Assembly: GCA_021769965.1 (NCBI GenBank)
Contig: JAETRU010000007.1
Coordinates: forward strand, 1 to 64,000
DNA length: 64,000 nucleotides
Origin: Eubacterium sp.
Lineage (GTDB): Bacteria > Bacillota > Clostridia > Peptostreptococcales > Anaerovoracaceae
Direction: 5' to 3'
Made by a program: the position numbers and the translations under genes. Position 1 is the first letter of the stretch; the number at the start of each line of letters is the position of its first letter. This document shows positions 25,473-34,357 of the stretch, piece by piece. The notes under the pieces are model-generated. The model made no database searches and was not told the origin of the DNA. It was given only the letters and a program-made list of their open reading frames with translations.

Positions 25473-25608
25473 TTAAATATGATTTTTTTGATAAAATTTG
25501 AATATCACCCATCCTGTCAGACTGTCAATCATATTGGTTATAATATCCACAATGTCTACTACAACCAAATCAAATGGAGAACTTGTAAGAATTGGATCTC
25601 CATTTGAT
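25473..25608 (-). other. Gap with a 12-bp inverted repeat and a possible tiny peptide frame
   Basis: ATCAAATGGAGA (25569-25580) and TCTCCATTTGAT (25597-25608) are a perfect inverted repeat around a 16-nt loop. Downstream on the minus strand an open frame from GTG at 25550 (or TTG at 25568) to 25473 could encode a 25-31 residue peptide containing DIITNMIDSLTGWVIFKF, which recalls delta-lysin-like amphipathic peptides. No clear ribosome site is visible, so this is only a possibility. Confidence 0.2.
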
Positions 25609-25628
25609 ATATACCAAGAATCGCAGCA

Positions 25629-26066
25629 CTAATTGTATCGTATCAACGTTTCTTTTCTTTGATTATCCTCCGTCCAAATAACCTTAATCTGCGCGCTTTT
25701 CGGACGCTGTGCAAAGGTTAAAAAGCAAAACATTTGCTTTTGCAATGCACGAAAAGTTATCCGCCTAAACGAACTTACAGGCACACTTGGTTGAAACTCA
25801 ATTGTTCCTTTATAATCCTTTTGATAATGATGATCCACATCTATTTCAACATAAATCTCATCCAATAAATTCCTTTTAGAACTATTCTCATAAACCAAAT
25901 AGCCCTCCCAGGTTCCATCCAGCTGATTTTCTGCATTCATAAACACGACAGACCAACTGTTATCGTCACTATATACTTTTATCGTGGTAGCATGATATGC
26001 CGCAAAAAGAATTGCGCATATAACGATACAAGTGATAATTCTGATTCTTTTTTTACGCTTTATCAT
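25629..26066 (-). CDS. Membrane-anchored protein of unknown function
   Basis: 145 residues that I do not recognise. A basic start (MIKRKKRIR) and one hydrophobic helix (IITCIVICAILFAAYHATT, ~10-28) suggest an N-in anchor with the rest outside the cell. The outer part has WSVVFMNAENQLDGTWEGYLVYE and is beta-rich by eye. It is the last gene in line behind the AgrC-like kinase, 68 bp after the small membrane protein. Ribosome site (AAGG) is weak. It may be a target or accessory of the two-component-like pair; no function can be assigned. Confidence 0.55.
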   Translation of the reverse strand: MIKRKKRIRIITCIVICAILFAAYHATTIKVYSDDNSWSVVFMNAENQLDGTWEGYLVYENSSKRNLLDEIYVEIDVDHHYQKDYKGTIEFQPSVPVSSFRRITFRALQKQMFCFLTFAQRPKSAQIKVIWTEDNQRKETLIRYN

Positions 26067-26134
26067 AGCCTTATTATCCTATTAATACTTGCTTCATAGT
26101 GCCTGCTCCTATCCATAAACTGGCACAACCGGCT

Positions 26135-26338
26135 TCACTCCACAGTTTCTTCCTTTTTATCAAGATCTTCTAACAACTTTTCAAAGACCTTCTTGTATTT
26201 ATCATAGCAGCAGCCCAGAAAGAAGGCGATCAATCCGACTGTCGCAGGCAAAATAACGATCGGATTCAAAGTTGTAAAGCATGCAACAAATATACAGCCT
26301 GTTGACACTGCCGGCAATATAAACTTCATCCGGTTCAT
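26135..26338 (-). CDS. Small two-helix membrane protein with acidic/charged tail
   Basis: 67 residues from the ATG at 26338, chosen because AAGGG lies nine bases upstream (an ATG six codons earlier has no site). Two hydrophobic stretches (FILPAVSTGCIFVACF and IVILPATVGLIAFFLGCC) are followed by a charged tail (KYKKVFEKLLEDLDKKEETVE). It lacks the layout of an AgrD pheromone precursor. Lies between the AgrC-like kinase and the 25629-26066 gene, same strand. Function unknown. Confidence 0.5.
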   Translation of the reverse strand: MNRMKFILPAVSTGCIFVACFTTLNPIVILPATVGLIAFFLGCCYDKYKKVFEKLLEDLDKKEETVE

Positions 26339-26442
26339 GCTATTTTTCCCTTTCATCTTTTACATTATCATACATCTGCGCAGATTCCAATGTATATGTC
26401 GCAGATGGTCGATTTTTTGATGTAAGCGGTCGTGTATTTCCC

Positions 26443-27744
26443 TTAAATTTCTATTTTTGTCGTAACATAACATTCTCCGTCGTATTCCCAAGTCAGTGTT
26501 CCATTGTACTTTTCTACCACCTGTTTCATATTCTGTATGCCTATTCCATGATTTAGCTTATCTTCTTTGCTGGTCAGAAGATGTCCGTCCCGAACCACCG
26601 GCGCAGCATCCGCAGAATTTTTGATCTCCAAGAATAAAGTTTTTTTATAAGATTTGATAAAAACAGAAACCTCTCGTTTTTCTCTGCACTGCACTGCCGC
26701 TTCACAGGCATTTTTTACGGCGTTGGAAAGCAGTACGGCAAGGTCAGAATCACTGATTTGCAGCTTGCCGGGAAATCTTCCCGCAGTAAAAAATTCTACT
26801 CCGGCGTCCTCTGCCCGCGCCGCCTCTTCATTTAAAATGGCGTCTGCCACCATATTACCTGTGGCGATATAGTCAAATTCTCTCGTTTTCCGTTCGATAT
26901 CCTCGGTATACTGCCGAAGCTGCGCTAAATCTCCCTGATCAATTAACGCACGCAGTGCCATCAAATATGCTTTCTGATCGTGGCGAAAACGCTGCAGGTT
27001 CCGGTTCTTAACCGTAATTTCTTCATACTGCGCGGCCTGCTGCTCAATACACATCTGCTTAAAGCGGTCATCTTCTTTCAGTTTCTTTCCCTGTTCGTAC
27101 AGTACATTCAGCAACACACCAAAGGAAAGAATTCCGATGCTCAAAATGCACATGGCAAGCTGCATAGCCACTTTATACCTGTAGATCATACCGTTATCCA
27201 TCGCCATGCCGCTGGCAAATCCGATCACGATGCCCGATGAAAAGATCCATAACATGTAATAAAGGACATGCCGCCAGTTAAACCGTTTGAAATAACACTG
27301 CAATACTTTTTTAGTATGTTTTGGTATTATTATTGACAACATGCTTATCAAAATACATGTTGCAGCTTTATATATTACGTCAAGCAATACTGCATAATCA
27401 TCAGTAATCTCTGTTCCAATATACCATATCATCACAATCACACTCTGCACCAGCGCGTCTATTATCAGCAGTGTAAAATGCGCCAAAAACGACACTTCTG
27501 CCAGCACTCGCTTTTTTCCCTTAAAGCAAATGACAGAGAAAATAATCTGTACAAAGAGCGATACGAAAATTCGGTTCGACGGGTCTGTCAGCAGAAGCGT
27601 TACGATAGCACCTGCCAGCACCAAAACGGCGCCACATATCAGGTCGATTATCCGCGTAGAAAAAGAGAATCCAAATATGCCGCGCATTACAATGATCAGG
27701 CTCAAAAGACTTATGAAATACGCACCTGTATAAAGCACATTCAT
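26443..27744 (-). CDS. AgrC-like sensor histidine kinase (GHKL type)
   Basis: 433 residues from the ATG at 27744, which overlaps the LytTR gene's stop (ATGA). About six membrane helices fill residues 1-215, as in AgrC/ComD peptide sensors. The phospho-acceptor His is H255 in RFRHDQKAYLMALRALI; N-box LLSNAVKNACEAA (N345) and G-box HGIGIQNMKQVVEKYNG (about 399-415) complete the ATPase. No AgrB or clear AgrD gene is nearby, so the peptide ligand, if any, comes from elsewhere. Its adjacent response regulator has lost the receiver domain, so this kinase may now be without a partner. Confidence 0.87.
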   Translation of the reverse strand: MNVLYTGAYFISLLSLIIVMRGIFGFSFSTRIIDLICGAVLVLAGAIVTLLLTDPSNRIFVSLFVQIIFSVICFKGKKRVLAEVSFLAHFTLLIIDALVQSVIVMIWYIGTEITDDYAVLLDVIYKAATCILISMLSIIIPKHTKKVLQCYFKRFNWRHVLYYMLWIFSSGIVIGFASGMAMDNGMIYRYKVAMQLAMCILSIGILSFGVLLNVLYEQGKKLKEDDRFKQMCIEQQAAQYEEITVKNRNLQRFRHDQKAYLMALRALIDQGDLAQLRQYTEDIERKTREFDYIATGNMVADAILNEEAARAEDAGVEFFTAGRFPGKLQISDSDLAVLLSNAVKNACEAAVQCREKREVSVFIKSYKKTLFLEIKNSADAAPVVRDGHLLTSKEDKLNHGIGIQNMKQVVEKYNGTLTWEYDGECYVTTKIEI

Positions 27745-28102
27745 ACCAGTCTTGCCGCCTTTCTGCAATAATTTCGATAATACTCCTTACACTCTGTCTT
27801 TCTGCGTCTGCTGATTTTCAAAGTTCCCAAATCTGCCTCTAATATAACAGTTTCCTTATCAATCTCGTCGATATACTTACAATTGACCAAACACTGATCA
27901 CTGATTCTGATAAAATCATACTTCTGTAATATGTCTGTCCACGCAGCTAAACTGCGCCGATGATTGATGATTCTTTCACCCGATACCAGACATACATCTG
28001 TATAAACATCCTCCACTGCAATATATACGATATCACTGCTGCTGACTGTTCTCCCAACTGCAATGAACACTCTCTGTCATCGTCACATATCAAAACGAAC
28101 AA
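27741..28102 (-). pseudogene. AgrA-like LytTR response regulator with receiver domain deleted and frame shifted
   Basis: A TTG start at 28102 with AGGGGGTG upstream encodes FVLICDDDRECSLQLGEQ, the unmistakable first strand and acidic pocket of a receiver domain. After ~19 codons the receiver ends, and the LytTR DNA-binding domain begins in another frame (SSSDIVYIAVEDVYTDV ... SLAAWTDILQKYDFIRISDQCLVN). About 100 codons of receiver, including the phospho-Asp, are absent. The LytTR part stays open to 27741 and could be made on its own from a GTG at 28070 (~109 residues) as a phosphorylation-independent DNA binder, but no good ribosome site precedes that GTG. Confidence 0.7.
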
Positions 28103-28155
28103 CTCTGTCTGCACCCCCTTTTTCCCCTTCTGTATTCATTTTTATCTTGTTTAAT

Positions 28156-28184
28156 ATTTTATCACGCAATGTCTGTTTATTCAA
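28156..28184 (-). promoter_or_regulatory. Promoter of the LytTR-kinase operon
   Basis: Minus-strand TTGAAT (28184-28179), 17-bp spacer, TAAAAT (28161-28156). The promoter is intact although the first gene is broken. Confidence 0.6.
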
Positions 28185-28245
28185 TTATAAATTATTATTC
28201 AAATTAATATAAAACAATTATATCATATTGAACAGGAACACCTAA

Positions 28246-28290
28246 CAAAACAGCCGCCGCATTCAAATTCTGAACGCGGCGGCTGTTTTG
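28246..28290. terminator. Strong bidirectional terminator after iadA
   Basis: CAAAACAGCCGCCGC (28246-28260) pairs with GCGGCGGCTGTTTTG (28276-28290), with inner TTCA/TGAA pairing. It follows the iadA stop on the minus strand. Confidence 0.85.
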
Positions 28291-28305
28291 CCTAAATGAT
28301 TCGAT

Positions 28306-29484
28306 TTATTGTCCTTCAAAGGCGCCTTTTACCACAGGCTCGCCTTTCTTAACCATAACCTGACCCATTGCGATGACTGTATCGATTCGCAAATCCTCTG
28401 TCATCAGGCAGAGATCGGCATCCATGCCTTCCTCAATACGGCCCTTCTGCGTCAGGCAGAGAACCTTTGCAGGGTTGGATGTGATTGCTTTTATAGCAAT
28501 TTCCAGCGGAATATTTTCCTTTTCCACACACTCTTTCACTTCTTTCAGAAGACAGCTGGATTTTCCCATGCCCATGCCCTGGAACACGCCGTCAGCGCTG
28601 AACATCGGCAGACTGCCCTGTCCGTCGGAAGAAATGGTGAAGAGGTCGCTGCTGACTCCTTCGTCCAGTAAGCGCTTAATGCCTCTGCACACACGCACCT
28701 CGTCGCAGATGGTCTCCCAGTAATCGATATCCTCGTTGCCGGTAAAGTCCACCGCGCCGCCCAGTTTTGCGTATGCTACAGCCTCCTCAAAGAGCGCCGC
28801 GTTGCGGTTCACATGGGTCGGCAGGAACTGAGTCGCAGGGATCTCTGTTTCCGCGATCACCTGATTGATCAGATCCATATACTGCGGACTGTCACCGAGG
28901 TGAATATTGATGATACCTGCTTTTCCCGACAAAATACCGCCTACGCGGGTATCTGCGCAGAGCCGCTTGAACTCGTCCAGCGTCGGCTGGGAAGAACGAT
29001 GATCAGAGACAGCGATCTCACCTGTACCGATGATTTCCTCTATCATCATGATATCCTCCATGATGCCGCCGGTCAGCGTGCGTACAGGTACCTGATAACT
29101 GCCGGTATAGGCATAAGCCGAGATTCCCTGTTCGCGAAGGCCCTTTACTTTAGCGATCAGAGATTTTATATCCCTGCCGATGCCGTCAGTGCCCAGGCAG
29201 CCCACTACCGTAGTAATACCGTATCTGGTCAGCCCTGACAAAGTTGCCTCCGGCGTTCTGTTGGCAAAGCCGCCTTCCCCGCCGCCGCCAAGAACATGGA
29301 CGTGAGAATCGATAAAGCCCGGCAGCAGCAAAAGACCTGTGCCGTCTATGACCTCCACCTCTAATTCAGCAGGCAGCTCAATATTATCTGCAATTTTACA
29401 GATTTTTCCTCCCGCGAGGAATACATCTTTTACACCCAGATACTCTGGTGTATATAATTCTGCACATTTAATTAATTTCATCAT
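28306..29484 (-). CDS. iadA: Beta-aspartyl-peptidase (isoaspartyl dipeptidase)
   Basis: 392 residues. Amidohydrolase metal motif SHVHVLGGGGEGGFANRTPE (H-x-H), TTVVGCLGTDG, THVNRN and TISSDGQGSLP (last Asp ligand) match IadA throughout. It cleaves isoaspartyl dipeptides in the cytosol, recycling damaged protein. It starts 12 bp after the YfcC transporter gene; the pair is probably read from the sigma-54 promoter at 31080-31097. Two adjacent ATG codons make the first residue uncertain by one. Confidence 0.93.
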   Translation of the reverse strand: MMKLIKCAELYTPEYLGVKDVFLAGGKICKIADNIELPAELEVEVIDGTGLLLLPGFIDSHVHVLGGGGEGGFANRTPEATLSGLTRYGITTVVGCLGTDGIGRDIKSLIAKVKGLREQGISAYAYTGSYQVPVRTLTGGIMEDIMMIEEIIGTGEIAVSDHRSSQPTLDEFKRLCADTRVGGILSGKAGIINIHLGDSPQYMDLINQVIAETEIPATQFLPTHVNRNAALFEEAVAYAKLGGAVDFTGNEDIDYWETICDEVRVCRGIKRLLDEGVSSDLFTISSDGQGSLPMFSADGVFQGMGMGKSSCLLKEVKECVEKENIPLEIAIKAITSNPAKVLCLTQKGRIEEGMDADLCLMTEDLRIDTVIAMGQVMVKKGEPVVKGAFEGQ

Positions 29485-29496
29485 AGTACCTTACTT

Positions 29497-31035
29497 TTAG
29501 AATCCCATTACGCTTGCAATAATCATGGTTGCAATAGACATAAGCATTAAAACACCCAGGAATTTCCACATGAATTTGATCCACTGGGACCAATCAATTC
29601 TTGCTACTGCTAAAGCACCCATCAGGCAGCCGGAAGTAGGAACAATCAGGTTTGTCAGTCCATCACCCAGCTGGAACGCTAAAACAGCAGTCTGTCTGGT
29701 TACATCCAGCAGGTCTGCCAAAGGCGCCATAATCGGCATAGTAAGAGCCGCCTGACCGGAACCGGATACAACAAAGAAGTTGAATACGGACTGGAAAATA
29801 TACATCAAAACAGCAGCCAGTGTTCCGGACAAGCTTGAGAAAGCTTCGGAAACACCGTGAAGAATTGTATTCAGTACAGTTGGAGAAGATGGATCAGAAC
29901 CGCCTAATACCAGCATGATACCCATTGCCATACCTACAATCAGAGCAGCGCCTACAAGGTCAGCAGCGCCCTGTTTGAAAGCAGTTGCGATATCGTTAAG
30001 TTTCATGTCGTTGAGTTTGAATACAACACCGATGATACCGGCAACAACACCCATGATGAAGAACTGGGTGGAGATTTCCGGAATGTAGTAGCCGGAGGTC
30101 AATACGCCCCAGATAACCCACACGATAGTTGCAGCCAGTGTCAGCAGTACCAGAATATGACCTAGCTGCAGTTTCTGACCTTCTGCATTGCCCTCTGCCT
30201 TGTTCATATCATCTCTGAAGTAAGCGTCAGTTTCATAAGAAATGGATAATGTAGGTGTTTTTCTCACCCTTTCCGCATGAATCATAGTCATTGCAAGTCC
30301 AACACCTGTGAATACAACCCACAGAACGATTCTGAAAGTGGAACCGCTCATCACAGGAACCCCTGCGACACCTTGTGCGATAACGACAGAGAACGGATTC
30401 ATCCAAGATGTTGCAAAACCAATCTGCGTAGCAACATAAGTAATCAGTACGCCGGTAACACCGTCGTAACCCATAGCGACAACCATAGGAACCAGAATCA
30501 TAGCGAACGGGATGGATTCTTCACCCATGCCCCAGATTGCACCACCGGCGGAGAAGAAGATGAACAGAACCGGAATCATCAGTCTTTCTTTACCGTTTGC
30601 TTTTCTAATCATTGCCATAATGCCTGTTTCAATCGCGCCGGTTCTCATCATGATGCCGAATGCGCCGCCGCAAACTAAAATGATTGCCATAACACCGATT
30701 GCAGAGCCCCATTTGTCGCCGCTGACCATACCTTCAAAGAGATAGTTCATCAAGCCAACACCGCCACCAGCTTCGAAGAGCTTAATGCCCTGTTTCAGCG
30801 GCTGTCCGTTGTCATCCAGCGCATACTGGAAGCTGTTGTCTTTGATGACAGTTCTGGTGCTTTCTGCACCATCAACGACGTAAGTAATGTCTTCAACCTG
30901 ATACATTCCCTGTGGAATCAAGTAAGTCATCAATGCTGCCAGACATACTACAAAGAAAATAATAACATACGTGTCGGGAACCTTAAATCCTTTATTCAAA
31001 GAATTTAGGGTTTCTCCCTTTTGTTTTTTTGACAT
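29497..31035 (-). CDS. YfcC-family transporter (dicarboxylate/peptide-type anaerobic carrier)
   Basis: 512 residues and about twelve to thirteen membrane helices. Family marks: VPDTYVIIFFVVCLAALMTYLIPQG at the start, GMGEESIPFAMILVPMVVAMGYD, and the ending GDGLTNLIVPTSGCLMGALAVARIDWSQW. YfcC proteins lie near the C4-dicarboxylate carrier/ArcD-like group and in anaerobes are often paired with peptidases. With iadA downstream, uptake of an aspartyl (iso)peptide or related acidic compound is a reasonable inference. TAGGAGG precedes the ATG. Confidence 0.9.
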   Translation of the reverse strand: MSKKQKGETLNSLNKGFKVPDTYVIIFFVVCLAALMTYLIPQGMYQVEDITYVVDGAESTRTVIKDNSFQYALDDNGQPLKQGIKLFEAGGGVGLMNYLFEGMVSGDKWGSAIGVMAIILVCGGAFGIMMRTGAIETGIMAMIRKANGKERLMIPVLFIFFSAGGAIWGMGEESIPFAMILVPMVVAMGYDGVTGVLITYVATQIGFATSWMNPFSVVIAQGVAGVPVMSGSTFRIVLWVVFTGVGLAMTMIHAERVRKTPTLSISYETDAYFRDDMNKAEGNAEGQKLQLGHILVLLTLAATIVWVIWGVLTSGYYIPEISTQFFIMGVVAGIIGVVFKLNDMKLNDIATAFKQGAADLVGAALIVGMAMGIMLVLGGSDPSSPTVLNTILHGVSEAFSSLSGTLAAVLMYIFQSVFNFFVVSGSGQAALTMPIMAPLADLLDVTRQTAVLAFQLGDGLTNLIVPTSGCLMGALAVARIDWSQWIKFMWKFLGVLMLMSIATMIIASVMGF

Positions 31036-31079
31036 TAGTCTTTCCTCCTAATTAATATTATGTGTAACGCTATATATAG

Positions 31080-31097
31080 AAGCAAATTTAATGCCAA
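31080..31097 (-). promoter_or_regulatory. Sigma-54 promoter of yfcC-iadA
   Basis: The minus strand reads TTGGCATTAAATTTGCTT, with the invariant GG and GC pairs at the right -24/-12 spacing (consensus TGGCAC-N5-TTGCW; one C-to-T change). The gene for a sigma-54 activator is immediately upstream. Confidence 0.8.
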
Positions 31098-31100
31098 AAC

Positions 31101-31126
31101 AAAAACCCCGATTTTTCGGGGTTTTT
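31101..31126. terminator. Terminator between the sigma-54 activator and yfcC
   Basis: AAAAACCCCGA (31101-31111) pairs with TCGGGGTTTTT (31116-31126). Works in both directions and isolates the yfcC promoter. The stretch 31127-31181 holds repeated TATTTTGG words that may be the activator's upstream site. Confidence 0.85.
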
Positions 31127-31181
31127 AAAGGTAATATATTCAAAGTATGGTTCATTACGGTTTTTTAAGGATGATTTTGGT

Positions 31182-32912
31182 CTATTTTGGATTATTTCGT
31201 ATCAGCAGTTCCATGCCTGCTTCTGTCAGATAAATTCCATACCTGCCTGAGGTCGACTGTAAAAATCCTTTGGCATGGAGTAACCGCAGCTCCGCTCTGA
31301 TACGATACTCACTGACAGATTGCTCCTGCTCCTTTAAAAGCTTAAAGATACTCGCCCTTCCCGGAATGCCATTTCGCTGGCTGATTTCTTTAACTGCGTT
31401 TAAAATACACATCTGAGTATGGGTACAGGCATTCAAAGGCACCGACTTCTCAGTGGCTGCGGCAGGCATATCGTCCGGCGGCAGGTCTTTTGGCAAAATC
31501 GTATCGCCCTCGCATACTGCAAAGGCATACTTCATGGTGTTGAGCAGTTCACGAATATTTCCGGGCCAGTCATATTCCATCAGAATCGCTAAAACCTCCG
31601 GTGAAATAGTCTTGGATACGTCAAAACGAGTATGCAGCCAGTAATCCAGCAAAAGTGGGATATCTTCCTTTCTCCTTGCAAGAGACGGAAGATGAATGAC
31701 TCCCTCCTTTAAACGATAATACAAATCCTGACGAAAACTCTTTTCCTCAATCATTTGTTTCAGGCTACGATTGGTGGCAGCGATAACCCGAACATCGATA
31801 GGAATATTTTTGTTTCCCCCTACCCGCATAATCTTCCGCTCCTGAATCACTCGAAGCAGTTTCGCCTGCAACGTCAAAGAGGCATCTCCAATTTCGTCCA
31901 GAAAGATGGTTCCCCCTGATGCCTGTTCAAACAGACCAATTTTCCCGCCTTTTTTCGCCCCTGTAAACGCTCCCTCTTCATAACCGAAAAGTTCAGACTC
32001 TACCAAGGTGTCAGGAAGTGCCGAAAAATTGATAGCCACAAAAGGATACTTGCTGCGGTCAGACGCCTGATGAATGGCACTTGCAAATAATTCCTTGCCC
32101 GTTCCGTTCTCACCCTCCAGCAAAACCGTCAGATCCGAAGTTGAAATCTTCTGCGCGATTGATTTTGCGCGAAGGATGCTCGGTGACTTTCCGATGATAT
32201 CATCGAAATGATATTTCGCGAAATACCCGCTTCCTGCAAGGCGGGTGTGCACAGATTTTGTAACACGGCTGGCCTCATAAGCAACGTTGGATATCTGAGT
32301 GGCCGTATCCAGCAGACTTTTAATAAATGTATCAGTATAATCGTATATCTCTGTTTCCAAAACGCCATAATGCGCCATGAGGCGAACGACAGTCGAAGGA
32401 TCAAACAGTCTCGTTCCAATATTGTACACCGCTTCAATGCCGGCAGGAATCTGATCTGGTTCTCCCGGCGTTATGGCAATTCGGATAACCTCCGTTAGAC
32501 TGCAGCCCGGATAAAAGGGAACCAGCTGCAGAAATCCGAATCCGATTTCCCGAAGATTGTCAATACTGTCAAGTGCACTGATTTTGGAATCAGCAACCAG
32601 TAAAATCTTCTGATCCCTTGGAAGGGTCAGAATCTTATCTATATTGGAATTGAGCACTGTACGCGTCCCTATGATATAATCTTCGATGAAGTCACCGCCA
32701 CCTTGATGCAAAAACTCACTATAGACCTCTTCACTGGAAAAAACAGTGAAATATTTTCCCTGGAGCTGAGGCTGTATCTCATCAACAACATATGGGATGA
32801 TCTCAATATCTTTCGGAAGAAATCCGGAAAGCTGCTTTGCCAGGCTCTTCTGCGTGGATATGCTGCCGGCAACAAGAAGCAGTTTCTTTTCTTTATAGCC
32901 ATCTCGTTCCAT
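31182..32912 (-). CDS. Sigma-54-dependent transcriptional activator with winged-helix C-terminus
   Basis: 576 residues. Residues ~10-230 form an unrecognised sensory region with PrpR_N-like features (LLLVAGSISTQKSLAKQL...). The AAA+ domain has Walker A GENGTGKE (267-274), the sigma-54 contact loop GAFTGA (314-319), Walker B GGTIFLDEIGD and the arginine-finger region. Instead of a FIS-type HTH the C-terminus (~505-576) reads as a winged helix (SVSEYRIRAELRLLHAKGFLQ...LTEAGMELL). It should switch on the adjacent yfcC-iadA genes through the sigma-54 promoter at 31080-31097. Inducer unknown. Confidence 0.9.
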   Translation of the reverse strand: MERDGYKEKKLLLVAGSISTQKSLAKQLSGFLPKDIEIIPYVVDEIQPQLQGKYFTVFSSEEVYSEFLHQGGGDFIEDYIIGTRTVLNSNIDKILTLPRDQKILLVADSKISALDSIDNLREIGFGFLQLVPFYPGCSLTEVIRIAITPGEPDQIPAGIEAVYNIGTRLFDPSTVVRLMAHYGVLETEIYDYTDTFIKSLLDTATQISNVAYEASRVTKSVHTRLAGSGYFAKYHFDDIIGKSPSILRAKSIAQKISTSDLTVLLEGENGTGKELFASAIHQASDRSKYPFVAINFSALPDTLVESELFGYEEGAFTGAKKGGKIGLFEQASGGTIFLDEIGDASLTLQAKLLRVIQERKIMRVGGNKNIPIDVRVIAATNRSLKQMIEEKSFRQDLYYRLKEGVIHLPSLARRKEDIPLLLDYWLHTRFDVSKTISPEVLAILMEYDWPGNIRELLNTMKYAFAVCEGDTILPKDLPPDDMPAAATEKSVPLNACTHTQMCILNAVKEISQRNGIPGRASIFKLLKEQEQSVSEYRIRAELRLLHAKGFLQSTSGRYGIYLTEAGMELLIRNNPK

Positions 32913-32957
32913 CGTGTCTTCCCTTTCTGTTACACTTTCTATTCTTTTTCTATATTA

Positions 32958-32986
32958 AGTATATCACGGAAAACACGCCGATACAA
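32958..32986 (-). promoter_or_regulatory. Sigma-A promoter of the sigma-54 activator gene
   Basis: Minus-strand TTGTAT (32986-32981), 17-bp spacer, TATACT (32963-32958). Confidence 0.65.
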
Positions 32987-33011
32987 TAAAGTCAGACTTT
33001 CTTTTCTCACA

Positions 33012-34355
33012 TCACTTCAGCTTATTGCTCTGTCTCCAGATCCCCATCTTCTCCGCCGCAGAGATCAGCTCGCCCCGGAAATCCGGGTGAGCCACGGAGA
33101 TCATCTTCTCAGCCCGCTCCCACAGGCTGCATCCGGCCAGATTGACCATCCCCTGCTCCGTGACCAGATGAAACGCGTGACTGCGGGGGTCCGTCACCAC
33201 GCTGCCGCTGCCAAGGGACGGAACGATACGAGAGACGGTCTGCCCCGTTTTCTTATCGCGGCAGGTCGACGTCATACACAGAAAAGCCTGCCCGCCCTTT
33301 GACAGAAAGGCCCCGTACTGAAAATCCAGCTGGCCGCCGGTGCCGCTGATCTGCCGCCCGCCTGCGGTTTCCGCGCAGGTCTGGCCGTAAAGATCCGTCT
33401 GGATACAGCTGTTGATGGAGACCATGTTGTCCTGCTGCGCGATGACCGGCGGCAGATTGATATAATCCACCGGATAGCTGGCAAGGCCGGGATTCTCCGC
33501 AGCCCAGTCGTACAGCGCCCTGCTGCCAAGACAGAGACTCCACACCCCCTTGCCCCGGTTCAGGTTTTTCCTCCGGTTGGTCAGTTTGCCGCAGCGATGC
33601 AGATCCAGATACGCGTCACACAGCATCTCCGTGTGCATGCCCAGATCCCTGACGTCCGACTGCGCGATCAGCTTTCCCACCGCGTTGGGCGTGCCTCCGA
33701 TGCCCAGCTGCAGTACCGCTCCGTCGCGTATTTTTGAGCAAATGGATTCCGCCATGGCCTGGTCCGCATCGGTTGGGGCTGCGGTCGGAAGCTCGGGAAA
33801 CAGCTCGTGTTCCCCCTCTATAATATAATCCACGTCAGAGATATGGATACAGTCGCGCTCTCCGCCGCAGACCCGCGGCAGCTGCTCGTCGACCTCTACG
33901 ATGACAGTCTTCGCTTTCTCAAGCACAGCGTAGACAGCGGAATTGGTCAGAGAAAAGCTGAAATAGCCGTGCCGGTCCATAGGCGCGGCGGAGACGCAGG
34001 CCACATCCACTCGCAGAAATTCCCGGTAATACTTAGGCTGACTGCTGTAATTCATGGGAATATAGCTGCACAGGCCCCGGTCCGCGTATTTTCGTTCAAT
34101 ACCGCTGAGATGCCAGCTGTGGTAATGAAACGCCTCTCTGTCCGGATCCGCTTCCACCGTTGCCAGCGGCCGCATCAGCAGGCCGCCGCGGATCTTCACG
34201 TCGCGAAGCTCCTCCTTTCGCGCTGCCAGCGCCCTGTCAAAGAGCACCGGCGTCTGGGAGATCATACCGTAATCTACCCAGTCACCGCTTTCCACCAGCA
34301 GCGCGGCTTTTTCCGCGCTGATCTTCTTTCTGCTGTATTCACTCTGCACTAACAT
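33012..34355 (-). CDS. Acetyl-CoA hydrolase/transferase family CoA-transferase
   Basis: 447 residues, the length of butyryl-CoA:acetate or 4-hydroxybutyrate CoA-transferases. Motifs: LQLGIGGTPNAVG, GMHTEMLCDAYLDL (the catalytic Glu is in the H-T-E-M segment), LGSRALYDWAAENP, and IVPSLGSGSVVTDPRSHAFHLVTEQGMVNL. It swaps CoA between short-chain acids and acetate in fermentation. It starts 2 bp after nifJ, so acetyl-CoA from pyruvate is the natural partner substrate. The second acid cannot be fixed from sequence alone. Confidence 0.88.
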   Translation of the reverse strand: MLVQSEYSRKKISAEKAALLVESGDWVDYGMISQTPVLFDRALAARKEELRDVKIRGGLLMRPLATVEADPDREAFHYHSWHLSGIERKYADRGLCSYIPMNYSSQPKYYREFLRVDVACVSAAPMDRHGYFSFSLTNSAVYAVLEKAKTVIVEVDEQLPRVCGGERDCIHISDVDYIIEGEHELFPELPTAAPTDADQAMAESICSKIRDGAVLQLGIGGTPNAVGKLIAQSDVRDLGMHTEMLCDAYLDLHRCGKLTNRRKNLNRGKGVWSLCLGSRALYDWAAENPGLASYPVDYINLPPVIAQQDNMVSINSCIQTDLYGQTCAETAGGRQISGTGGQLDFQYGAFLSKGGQAFLCMTSTCRDKKTGQTVSRIVPSLGSGSVVTDPRSHAFHLVTEQGMVNLAGCSLWERAEKMISVAHPDFRGELISAAEKMGIWRQSNKLK

Positions 34356-34357
34356 CT

